Source: a virus
DNA length: 20,742 nt
Strand: one strand, 5' to 3'
IMG/VR virus record: IMGVR_UViG_3300044993_000192
Span: 1 to 20,742 of that record
Made by a program: the position numbers and the translations under genes. This document shows, in pieces, positions 7,775-14,586 of the stretch (positions within the stretch are counted from its first letter, which is position 1; every line of letters begins with the position of its first letter). The notes below the pieces were generated by a model that made no database searches, was not told where the DNA came from, and saw nothing but the letters and a program-made list of their open reading frames with translations.

Positions 7775-10700
7775 TTAAATCATGTTAGATTTATACATTT
7801 TATCTCTAACATCATTTCCTTGCTCTACAGCATCGATCAAATCGTCTAATTTATCTATTAAAATCTGTAATGTTTCTTGATTTGTGTTAGAAATTTTTTC
7901 TATTATTTCTTTTTCTATTGTAGAAGTGGTTGTTGTTATATCATTAGTTGTAGTTGAGGATGGCGTAGTAGCTAATTTCATTAAAATTGAGTTAGTATCA
8001 AGTGGTGCGACCATTTCTGAACCGTGAAGTTCAGCTGGGTAACCCGAACTTGGACCGCTAAAAATACCTCCCTGTGCTGCTTTGATAGGTGACTCAATAT
8101 GCATGTGATCTTTGTGCCCTTTATCACCCCAAATTACTTTAAACCCTCTACTTTTAACATCCGCAGCTATATGATCAAATATTCTTTTCCAATTTTCATC
8201 ATTCCATTCTTTAATTCCTCCTGGTGCATTTACATCAATTGCCAAATCTTTGTAATGCTTAGAGTTTTTAGAATGTCCGCTAGTAATCTTTTTTCCATCA
8301 GGAGTAAATACTGAGTGCTCAGAAACTTTGACGCCGTATGTTCTTTCCAAATATTTACCTAGTTCAGCTATTCTATTGCTTTCTGTAATCGTCGACGTTG
8401 AATAATCATTTCTGCTATCAGCTAGCTGAGCATCATTATTTTTTGCCAATCTTACTGCATTGGCTATTCGTTTATTTCTATGTTCACCAGTAGATACTTC
8501 ATATTTCTTATCAATCAGCACAGCCGCTTCCGCTGCATCCTTGATTTTTCTTAATTTTTCTCCTACGCGCTTCTTTTCTCCTTGTGTCAATTCATAATGT
8601 ACAAACTCCATTTGAGTATAAAAATCATCCCAGGATGTTCCTCTTTCTTTGGCAAAACGTTTTAAGTTTTCAAATCTTTCTTTATTCCATTGTGCTATAC
8701 CATATGAATGTAATCCGGGTCCGGCATCATTTTTGTTTACTGCTCGAGGATTTAAATTAGGTCCGGATTCTTGTTGTAGATTTCCCACTATACCGGCTGC
8801 CTGTTCCCTACTCCAACCTTTATCCATGAAAAACTTCATAGCCTTAGCTGCATTTTCGGTAGAACCAGCACCGTCCGCTCCTAATCCGCTGAAGTCTCCT
8901 TCAGTATCATAAATGTCTGTTGTTGAACCAAATAGTGACAATTTAGCTAGATTATCAAATTTTTTAGTAATCTCATCTAAGCTAATTCTCAAGTTTTTAA
9001 AAGACAATTCATTAAAATTATGTCTTTTAATTTCTTGGTCTAGCATTTCCTCATTTGCTTTTGTAGTTTCTTTAAATGAATTTTTTAATTTTTCAATATA
9101 TTCTATTAAAGTTTCTTGCTCTTCTTCATCGCTAAATGTACTCAATAACTTTTTATTTTTGGGTTTAATCACTTCTTCAAGTGAATTAATACTTTGTGTT
9201 AAACTATTAACACTATTCTTATTAAATGCAGTTGATTTGTTAAATGAGGAAACTATTCGACCAAAAGATTCAACCATTCTTCCAAAATAAGTTACAAATT
9301 TACCAAAATTTGTAATATATTTTGTATCTGTGTTATTTTTATTGTTTACTGAGGCATTTGCACTTAATTTAGACAAATGACTGGCTAAATTTTCTATTGA
9401 CTTAGCCGCTTTAATAAATCCTTTTGTAGCTGTGACATATGAAGAAACTATTTTACCAAAATAAGTTACAGATTTACCAAAATTTGTAATATATTTTGTA
9501 TCTGTGTTATTTTTATTGTTTACTGAGGCATTTGCACTTAATTTAGACAAATGACTGGCTGAATTTTCTATTGACTTAGCCGCTTTAATAAATCCTTTTG
9601 TAGCTGTGACATATGAAGAAACTATTTTACCAAAATAAGTTACAGATTTACCAAAATTTGTAATATATGACAGATTTTTTGTATCTGTGTTATTTTTATT
9701 GTTTACTGAGGCATTTGCACCTAATTTAGACAAATGACTGGCTGAATTTTCTATTGACTTAGCCGCTTTAATAAATCCTTTTGTAGCTGTGACATATGAA
9801 GAAACTATTTTACCGAACGAAGCAATTATTTTACCAAAATCATTTACACTTCTACTAAAGTGTTCATTTACACTTCTACTAAAGTGTTGATTTGATGTTT
9901 TATCATTGCTTTTGATTTCAGGTGTTTGTTTTGTAATTATTTTTTTACCGGTTATCTTGTCCCAATTTTGATATAGACCTATTCCTCCGCCAATCAACCC
10001 TCCTATTAAAGCCCCTACTGGTCCTCCAAACATTGCACCCGTTCCTGCTCCGGTCAAAGCATAAGACCCTGTAGAAAGTGCTCCACTAGTTTTAGTATAC
10101 CCGGCTTGTTCTGCTGCATCAGCACCATAACTCAAGGCTAATCCGCCTAATATTGAACCTGCACCCCCCGCTAACCTACTTATACCAAATTTACTTAATT
10201 TATTTCCAGCATTTGAAAGCATTTCCCCAAATTTTCCAAATCTAGAAGTTTTAGTTTTAGCAGTAACAGAATCAGGAGAAGTAACAGAACCAATTTGACT
10301 TTCTGGCATAAAAACGCCGCCTGCTGTTTTTACATATCTAGTTCCGCCCTCGTTTAAAACATCAGGTGTTTTAGGTAAATTATTAACTGGAGAAAAAGTT
10401 GAACCAAGATTACCAGGAGATGTAGCTACATTTCTTGACAAGACATTCATAATTTGTAAATTCTTGAATAAACTCCAAGTTGCAAGACCCCCTAACCCTA
10501 ATCCTGCTGCTGCCATAATACTAGCAAATATTTCAGAACCATAATTGTTGGGAGTTGTATTTTTAGTTATATTTTCAAGTGTCGTGGCAGCTAAATTAGC
10601 TGCTTCTGTCATGGCTTCTATTGCAGGAACAACCAAATTTATTTCGTTTGCAAATTTTTCAAATTCTTGTCTTAATTTGATTTCTGCTTCAGTCAATTTG

Positions 10701-12133
10701 TTTCTGGCAATTTGATACTCATCAGTTGCTGCTGGACCTTCTTCTTCTTTATTCTTTTCTATACCTTCTTGGATTTTTTGTTTTGCTATTTCGGGGTCGT
10801 ATCCTCTTAATCTATTAACTTCAAATATGGCTTCCATTCCACCTAATAATTTTTGAATTTCGGGACTGAACATGGAAGCTTGGCCAAGTGGACCATTTAA
10901 AGTTGCTATTTTTTGATTCAATAATTGGTTTTGAAGTTCTGTTATTGTTTGTTGATCCAACTTACCTTCTCTGGCTAACTTGGCCGCCCTTTTAATATCA
11001 TCTGATACGTTTTGAAGTGATGTTTGATCTAATCCCAATGTTTGAGGTACTCCATACGCCTCCTGCATAAACCCTAAAGCGGCATCTTCACCAAACAATT
11101 TGGCAATTATACCTGCTGTATCAATAGTGTTTTGTAATTGTAAGCTTAAATCACTCTTTTCTTTTTCTGTTTTGGCATTTTGTATTTTTTCACCCATTTC
11201 AAGAATATACATCTGAGCCTGAAAAGTAGCCGCAACACGTTCTCTTCTCTTTACCTGTTCTTCAACAGTTAAGCCAGATATTTCTGCCATTACTTGAAGA
11301 TTTTTAATATATTCAAGCGAGGCTTTTTGTAGTGTTTTAACATCATTTCCAAATAATCTGAGAGATAAACCTATTTCTCCCATGGAACGAATATAATCTG
11401 CTTGTGCTTCAACTAGTTCTGTCTGGCTGTAACCCAATCTTTGAAATTCTTGTCTAGTATCACTACCAACTGCCGCCATTTCCATAAATTTTTTAACGGA
11501 ATCAGAGGCATTGTTTCCTAACATTTTAAAATTTGAACCTAATTTTTCAATAGGCCCAGATAACTTATCTAAATCTTTGGCAGCAAAACCAGCTTTATTT
11601 GCCATTTCTAAAATTTGTTGAGAACTAAATTGATTCATTGCTCCTAATTTTGAAACAGTATCATTGAATTTTAGCAATGAATCAACTTGATTAAATTGGT
11701 ATTTTAGTAGTTCCCCGCCGGTTTTGACTATTCCTCCCAAAACCTGTCCTACAACACCAAATTCTTTTCCTAAATCAGCAATTGTTCCTGAAACTGTATC
11801 AACCACATTTCCATATTTTTGGAAGTTATGGTTACTATCCATAACCGTTTTGCCAAACGTCATTATTGATGACGCGACAAATTCTAATCCTCTACCTAAT
11901 TTTGAAGTTGATGTTGTAAGTCTATCTTGTTCTTCACTCAGGTCTCTGAAAGATTTTGTGTTATTATTTGTAGCATCGGTATTATTTTTTAATGAACCAG
12001 AAAAAGTCTTATGCTCTCTAGCTATATTATTCATATTACGAACTTGTTCAGCCATCAATCTGTTTTGCTGGCTTAAAATGTCAGACATTTCTCTTAATTG
12101 TTCGTTTAATTGTTCAATTAATTCAGGATCCAT
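7775..12133 (-). CDS. Tape-measure-like tail protein with lysozyme and M15-type peptidase domains
   Basis: This is by far the largest gene, at 1452 aa. Residues 1-540 are helical and coiled-coil-rich, like tail tape measures. Hydrophobic Gly/Ala segments follow at about 538-557 and 654-724. Three near-identical 58-61-aa repeats lie at about 773-950. Residues about 1090-1235 form a tail lysozyme domain (AMKFFMDKGWSREQAAGIVG, then NLQQESG with the likely catalytic Glu, SYGIAQWN). Residues about 1255-1345 form a peptidase domain of the M15/VanY type, with predicted zinc ligands in SKHYKDLAID and DHMHIE. The AAQGGIFSGPSSGYPAELHG tail is common near the ends of tape measures. Expected roles are setting tail length, crossing the envelope and cutting peptidoglycan. 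A GAAAGAG ribosome site precedes the ATG. T4 itself has no such protein beside gp20. Confidence 0.85.
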   Translation of the reverse strand: MDPELIEQLNEQLREMSDILSQQNRLMAEQVRNMNNIAREHKTFSGSLKNNTDATNNNTKSFRDLSEEQDRLTTSTSKLGRGLEFVASSIMTFGKTVMDSNHNFQKYGNVVDTVSGTIADLGKEFGVVGQVLGGIVKTGGELLKYQFNQVDSLLKFNDTVSKLGAMNQFSSQQILEMANKAGFAAKDLDKLSGPIEKLGSNFKMLGNNASDSVKKFMEMAAVGSDTRQEFQRLGYSQTELVEAQADYIRSMGEIGLSLRLFGNDVKTLQKASLEYIKNLQVMAEISGLTVEEQVKRRERVAATFQAQMYILEMGEKIQNAKTEKEKSDLSLQLQNTIDTAGIIAKLFGEDAALGFMQEAYGVPQTLGLDQTSLQNVSDDIKRAAKLAREGKLDQQTITELQNQLLNQKIATLNGPLGQASMFSPEIQKLLGGMEAIFEVNRLRGYDPEIAKQKIQEGIEKNKEEEGPAATDEYQIARNKLTEAEIKLRQEFEKFANEINLVVPAIEAMTEAANLAATTLENITKNTTPNNYGSEIFASIMAAAGLGLGGLATWSLFKNLQIMNVLSRNVATSPGNLGSTFSPVNNLPKTPDVLNEGGTRYVKTAGGVFMPESQIGSVTSPDSVTAKTKTSRFGKFGEMLSNAGNKLSKFGISRLAGGAGSILGGLALSYGADAAEQAGYTKTSGALSTGSYALTGAGTGAMFGGPVGALIGGLIGGGIGLYQNWDKITGKKIITKQTPEIKSNDKTSNQHFSRSVNEHFSRSVNDFGKIIASFGKIVSSYVTATKGFIKAAKSIENSASHLSKLGANASVNNKNNTDTKNLSYITNFGKSVTYFGKIVSSYVTATKGFIKAAKSIENSASHLSKLSANASVNNKNNTDTKYITNFGKSVTYFGKIVSSYVTATKGFIKAAKSIENLASHLSKLSANASVNNKNNTDTKYITNFGKFVTYFGRMVESFGRIVSSFNKSTAFNKNSVNSLTQSINSLEEVIKPKNKKLLSTFSDEEEQETLIEYIEKLKNSFKETTKANEEMLDQEIKRHNFNELSFKNLRISLDEITKKFDNLAKLSLFGSTTDIYDTEGDFSGLGADGAGSTENAAKAMKFFMDKGWSREQAAGIVGNLQQESGPNLNPRAVNKNDAGPGLHSYGIAQWNKERFENLKRFAKERGTSWDDFYTQMEFVHYELTQGEKKRVGEKLRKIKDAAEAAVLIDKKYEVSTGEHRNKRIANAVRLAKNNDAQLADSRNDYSTSTITESNRIAELGKYLERTYGVKVSEHSVFTPDGKKITSGHSKNSKHYKDLAIDVNAPGGIKEWNDENWKRIFDHIAADVKSRGFKVIWGDKGHKDHMHIESPIKAAQGGIFSGPSSGYPAELHGSEMVAPLDTNSILMKLATTPSSTTTNDITTTTSTIEKEIIEKISNTNQETLQILIDKLDDLIDAVEQGNDVRDKMYKSNMI
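9284..9814. repeat. Three 174-183-bp direct repeats inside the tape-measure gene
   Basis: Copies start at 9284, 9458 and 9632 (spacing exactly 174 bp), differ at only a few bases, and the last has a 9-bp in-frame insertion. They encode repeats beginning FGKIVSSYVTATKGF. An upstream pair of exact 24-bp repeats at 9840-9887 encodes HFSRSVN(E/D). All lengths are multiples of three. Confidence 0.95.
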
Positions 12134-12161
12134 AAAACTCTTTCAAAATAAAAAACGGGTA

Positions 12162-12169
12162 AATTTATA
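12162..12169 (-). promoter_or_regulatory. Possible late promoter for the tape-measure gene
   Basis: The minus strand reads TATAAATT, one base off TATAAATA, about 30 bases before the tape-measure ATG. It lies back to back with the plus-strand promoter at 12172. Confidence 0.4.
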
Positions 12170-12171
12170 AA

Positions 12172-12183
12172 CATAAATACTAT
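12172..12183 (+). promoter_or_regulatory. Late promoter CATAAATACTAT for the gp26-like gene
   Basis: The same 12-mer as at 5974-5985, here on the plus strand, 34 bases upstream of the gp26-like start codon. A ribosome site, AAGGAA, lies between. Finding two identical 12-mers ahead of two genes supports a late-promoter role read by gp55. Confidence 0.72.
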
Positions 12184-12217
12184 GTATTATTTAGTACCAG
12201 AATAATAAGGAATAACA

Positions 12218-13042
12218 ATGCAAAATAATCCGCTACAACAATATTTTAGAAGACCAGCAGTCTACATTAGTTTACCTTCAAAAGGTATAGGATATTCCCC
12301 AGATGATCTTGATATGCCGGAAAATAAAGAACTTCCGGTATACCCTATGACGGCAATTGATGAAATTACTGCTAGAACACCAGATGCATTATTTAACGGA
12401 ACCGCAGTAGTAGAACTTATAAAAAGTTGCGTTCCAAACATAAAGAACCCATGGGCTATCAAAAATATAGACATGGATGCTATTCTTATCGGTATAAAAG
12501 CCGCTTCTGATAGCGAAACACTTGAAATTGACACCAAATGTCCTAACTGCGGAACTGAGTCAACTTATAGTGTTAGTCTATTAGCAGTTCTAAGTAATTT
12601 TACTGCTGGCGATTATGATACCCCTCTTGAAATAGGTGATTTAAAGTTTAAATTTAAGCCTTTAACATATAAAGAAATGAATCAAGCATCTATGGGACAA
12701 TTTGAAGTCCAAAAATTTCTAAATTCTATTATAGAAATAGAAGATATAGAAGAAAGAAACAAAGCAACAAAAAATGCTTTAGAAAAAATCACTTATTTAA
12801 CTATGGAAATTTTAGCAAAAACCATTGAATATATTGAAACACCAAATATAAGAGTGGACGACGAGCAATTTATTTTAGATTTTTTGAAAAATTGTGATAA
12901 TAAAATTTATAATGCTATCAGAGATCATAGCACAAAACTTAAAGAAGGTACTGAAATTAAGCCAGCACATATTAAGTGTTATAATTGCGGTCATGAATAT
13001 GACCAGCCATATACTATTAACCCAACGGATTTTTTCGGCTAA
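12218..13042 (+). CDS. 26: Baseplate hub / tail-assembly protein, T4 gp26-like (zero-frame product)
   Basis: The 274-aa product has the features of the T4-like baseplate-hub family: YISLPSKGIGY near the N-terminus, LPVYPMTAIDEITARTPDALFNG at about residues 39-61, and a central NPWAIKNIDMDAILIGIKAAS segment. Two CxxC pairs (C108/C111 in CPNCG and C254/C257 in CYNCG) could bind one zinc. T4 gp26 is about 208 aa. The start has AAGGAA upstream and a late promoter. The gene ends ...PTDFFG-stop; TTTTTTC just before the stop and a hairpin after it suggest that some ribosomes shift to the -1 frame and continue to 13266. Its position beside the tape-measure gene fits a role as tail-assembly factor or chaperone (inference). 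Confidence 0.88.
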   Translation: MQNNPLQQYFRRPAVYISLPSKGIGYSPDDLDMPENKELPVYPMTAIDEITARTPDALFNGTAVVELIKSCVPNIKNPWAIKNIDMDAILIGIKAASDSETLEIDTKCPNCGTESTYSVSLLAVLSNFTAGDYDTPLEIGDLKFKFKPLTYKEMNQASMGQFEVQKFLNSIIEIEDIEERNKATKNALEKITYLTMEILAKTIEYIETPNIRVDDEQFILDFLKNCDNKIYNAIRDHSTKLKEGTEIKPAHIKCYNCGHEYDQPYTINPTDFFG

Positions 13043-13078
13043 GGCTTCTTTATTCTAAGCCCGAAGAAATAAAGAAGC
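13030..13078 (+). promoter_or_regulatory. Programmed -1 ribosomal frameshift site (slippery heptamer plus hairpin)
   Basis: Zero-frame codons read T_TTT_TTC at 13030-13036, a classic X_XXY_YYZ slippery heptamer, two codons before the TAA stop. After a 7-base spacer comes an 11-bp perfect stem (13044-13054 with 13068-13078, extendable by a G-U pair) with a 13-base loop. AGCC in the loop can pair with GGCT at 13037-13040, so a pseudoknot is possible. The -1 frame then stays open to 13266. Slippery site, spacing, structure and open frame all agree. Confidence 0.8.
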
Positions 13079-13266
13079 TCATAGACGGGTATGAAAAAGA
13101 AGTTGATAATATAAAAAGAAGTGCTCTCTCTATGGCTTGGCATATGAGAGGAGGAGTTTCTTATACAGATATTCTTAATATGAGTTATGCTGAACGCAAA
13201 CATATTCAAAAAATTATTGAAGATAATATGGAAATTACCAAGAAGAGCGGACTTCCTTATTTTTAA
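13036..13266 (+). CDS. C-terminal extension read by -1 frameshift from the gp26-like gene
   Basis: This frame is open from 13021 (a -1-frame TAA is at 13018-13020) to the TAA at 13264-13266. There is no ATG, GTG or TTG before 13132, and that ATG has no ribosome site. Translation of the whole stretch gives a protein-like sequence: a helix SKPEEIKKLIDGYEKEVDN, then ALSMAWHMRGGVSY, then KKSGLPYF at the end. If reached by -1 slippage the fusion would be about 349 aa (273 + 76). It resembles the two-frame tail-assembly chaperones of other tailed phages, such as lambda G and GT, in organisation; I do not claim sequence homology. In T4 the gene after 26 is 51; whether this segment is related to gp51 cannot be decided here. 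Confidence 0.75.
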   Translation, partial: RLRLLYSKPEEIKKLIDGYEKEVDNIKRSALSMAWHMRGGVSYTDILNMSYAERKHIQKIIEDNMEITKKSGLPYF

Positions 13267-13359
13267 TCTTTTTTAAATATTTTTCCGGGAAACCATTGTT
13301 TTTATTTTTTTTTTTTTTTTGGATATCTATATCATTTTAAAGTTTAGACCAGTATCAAG

Positions 13360-13379
13360 AGTTGTTCTAACGAACAACT
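13360..13379 (+). repeat. 8-bp inverted repeat
   Basis: AGTTGTTC and GAACAACT flank a 4-base TAAC loop. It is a compact hairpin about 95 bases beyond the end of the frameshift frame. Confidence 0.6.
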
Positions 13380-13418
13380 AGAACTTCGCTCCATTCCATT
13401 CCGCTCGTTCTATTTTTT
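13379..13418 (+). terminator. Possible terminator for the gp26-like transcript
   Basis: TAGAAC and GTTCTA form a 6-bp stem with a 22-base loop, followed directly by TTTTTT on the plus strand. The stem is short and the loop long, so the call is tentative; position after the rightward gene supports it. Confidence 0.35.
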
Positions 13419-13526
13419 AAATAATTTCTGTTTTGTTTTTTTTTTTGGATATTTTTCTGGGGAACGCATCTTATATAATTTAGATTTAGGTCTATTTTGG
13501 AACTGCTTGCCGGGAGGAGCAACCAT

Positions 13527-13551
13527 GGTAGTGCTTATTTCAAGCACTACC
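13527..13551. repeat. Perfect 10-bp hairpin
   Basis: GGTAGTGCTT and AAGCACTACC flank a 5-base loop. No T-run follows on either strand, so it is not an ordinary terminator. Confidence 0.7.
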
Positions 13552-13556
13552 AAATT

Positions 13557-13578
13557 GACAACTGCTTGCACGGTTGTC
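13557..13578. repeat. 6-bp inverted repeat
   Basis: GACAAC and GTTGTC flank a 10-base loop, immediately after the 10-bp hairpin. Confidence 0.45.
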
Positions 13579-13712
13579 GCTTTGCCGCTTTTCCCCGACA
13601 AACTAGCCTTTTTATGCTGTTTGCCGCCACCGGTTACGCTGTAAGGTATTATGGGCTGTAGCGGGGTCCTGGAGCTATCTATATTTTGCTTTACTACCCC
13701 TGTAACGCATGT

Positions 13713-13743
13713 TCTATGGAATCAAAAGCGGAGTATCCATAGA
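13713..13743. repeat. 8-bp inverted repeat
   Basis: TCTATGGA and TCCATAGA flank a 15-base loop, at the start of the possible gene fragment. Confidence 0.5.
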
Positions 13744-13786
13744 CTCATTCAAGGTTCGCCTACCAACGAGAGCCTTGTCGGTATCT

Positions 13787-13819
13787 TTGACCGTTACGGT
13801 CAATGACCGTTACGGTCAT
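13787..13819. repeat. Twin 17-base palindromes
   Basis: TTGACCGTTACGGTCAA and ATGACCGTTACGGTCAT each have 8-bp arms around a single T. Their centres are 16 bp apart and they share one base. The arrangement is like paired operator or initiator-binding sites. Confidence 0.7.
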
Positions 13820-13834
13820 GCATACTCCAGATCC

Positions 13835-13859
13835 GAGTGCATTCAGCAGTGGTGCACTC
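13835..13859. repeat. 7-bp inverted repeat
   Basis: GAGTGCA and TGCACTC flank an 11-base loop, 15 bases after the twin palindromes. Confidence 0.5.
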
Positions 13860-13909
13860 TCAAGGAGGGCCTCATAGAGACCGCCAAATTTTTAAGAGCT
13901 AATGGCTTG

Positions 13910-14017
13910 GTGCCTAATGTGCCTAGTTGTGCCTATGATGTGCCTAATGTGCCTAGTTGTGCCTATGATGTGCCTAGTTGTGCCTATGATGTGCCTAATG
14001 TGCCTAGTTGTGCCTGA
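13910..14017. repeat. 30-bp tandem repeat built from GTGCCTA sub-units
   Basis: Two exact 30-bp units (13910-13939, 13940-13969) are followed by a 21-bp shortened unit (13970-13990) and a final unit that diverges after about 26 bases. Each unit contains three sub-units of 9, 10 and 11 bp that begin GTGCCTA. The array overlaps the last ten codons and stop of the nuclease gene on the opposite strand. Confidence 0.9.
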
Positions 14018-14565
14018 TTAATAATTTGTGAGTTTTCTTGTGTTGTAATTGAATAGCTTTTTAATAAATCTTTGTTAAGATCAAAAAAGTGTTGAAATTC
14101 CATTATAATCCATTCACCTGAATTTTCTGAATTATAATGAATAAAATTATCAGCGACCCAAGTATATTTAGATTCAACCGCTATAAATTTACCTTTTCTA
14201 GTAAATTTCATAAAAATTATATTAATGTCATTTTTTTTAGCAACATCCAATACTTGTTTTGCCCAACTGTCAAAAATAGGACACTTACCAGTAGGAAGTT
14301 GATGAAAAGGAAAATCTTTATATGACTTGGCCTCCGCATTAAAGTTTATCCAATCATCAGGAGGAACAATATCACCTTTAAAAGACCGGATTTGATTATT
14401 ACTAAGAGTTTCGGTTCGATGATTATTGGTCCCCCCAATGTAGGCGCCGCTGTGCGCGGCCCTTACAAAAGAAGATTCATATAATTTTGACATATAGGTA
14501 GCGACTTCACGCTCCCATGCTCCGCCTTTTGCTTTTTGTGTACTTGTCATACTATAATTTATCAT
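13984..14565 (-). CDS. PD-(D/E)XK nuclease (RecB/Holliday-resolvase-like)
   Basis: The 193-aa protein has the core of a PD-(D/E)XK nuclease: GGAWEREVATYM with E18/E20, SFKGDIVPP with D65, and NAEAKSYKDFPF with E78-x-K80. It probably cuts or resolves branched or broken DNA in recombination and replication. It lies 21 bases after gp46 on the same strand, so it is probably co-transcribed with gp47 and gp46. Either Met1 or Met6 could be the start; no Shine-Dalgarno is seen, only an A-run. The last ten residues (AQLGTLGTS region) are coded by the tandem repeat that invades from the neighbouring island, so the native C-terminus may have been replaced. T4 uses an unrelated gp49 for junction resolution; equivalence is not shown. 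Confidence 0.78.
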   Translation of the reverse strand: MINYSMTSTQKAKGGAWEREVATYMSKLYESSFVRAAHSGAYIGGTNNHRTETLSNNQIRSFKGDIVPPDDWINFNAEAKSYKDFPFHQLPTGKCPIFDSWAKQVLDVAKKNDINIIFMKFTRKGKFIAVESKYTWVADNFIHYNSENSGEWIIMEFQHFFDLNKDLLKSYSITTQENSQIINQAQLGTLGTS

Positions 14566-14586
14566 TTTTTTTTTATGGTCAAAAAA

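Larger units (their letters stand above)
13267..13983. other. Structured island with no convincing intact gene
   Basis: This is the longest stretch without a convincing gene. It begins with T-runs (16 Ts at 13305-13320, 11 Ts at 13436-13446). An imperfect 25-bp direct repeat lies at 13269-13293 and 13441-13465. Its right part is visibly richer in G+C than the flanks. It is packed with inverted repeats (listed separately) and ends in a 30-bp tandem repeat. Short open frames exist on both strands but none has a ribosome site. It looks like a foreign or decayed insertion between the gp26-like gene and the recombination operon. Confidence 0.6.
13709..14017 (+). pseudogene. Possible fragment of a replication-initiator-like gene
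   Basis: A 102-codon frame opens with ATG but has no Shine-Dalgarno. The start, YGIKSGVSIDSFKVRLP, resembles the opening of replication initiators of some ssDNA phages and plasmids, as I recall them, but full-length proteins of that kind are several times longer. The following SECIQQWCTLKEGLIETAKFL looks helical and protein-like. The frame then runs into the 30-bp tandem repeat, coding VPNVPSCAYD units, and stops. Base composition differs from neighbouring phage genes. It may be a deleted remnant of a foreign element; the match is from memory of the motif only. Confidence 0.25.

Noticed and set aside
13132-13266. Independent small gene starting at ATG 13132
   Set aside because: There is no Shine-Dalgarno before this ATG, and the protein-like sequence clearly begins far upstream; frameshift from the gp26-like gene explains it better.
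13410-13601. 63-codon minus-strand frame in the island, open further upstream to about 13720
   Set aside because: It starts only at TTG, has no ribosome site, contains the 10-bp hairpin and ends in a lysine run created by a homopolymer; no family recognised.
13267-13983. tRNA gene in the noncoding island
   Set aside because: I searched by eye for cloverleaf arms and a T-loop; the hairpins here do not form one.
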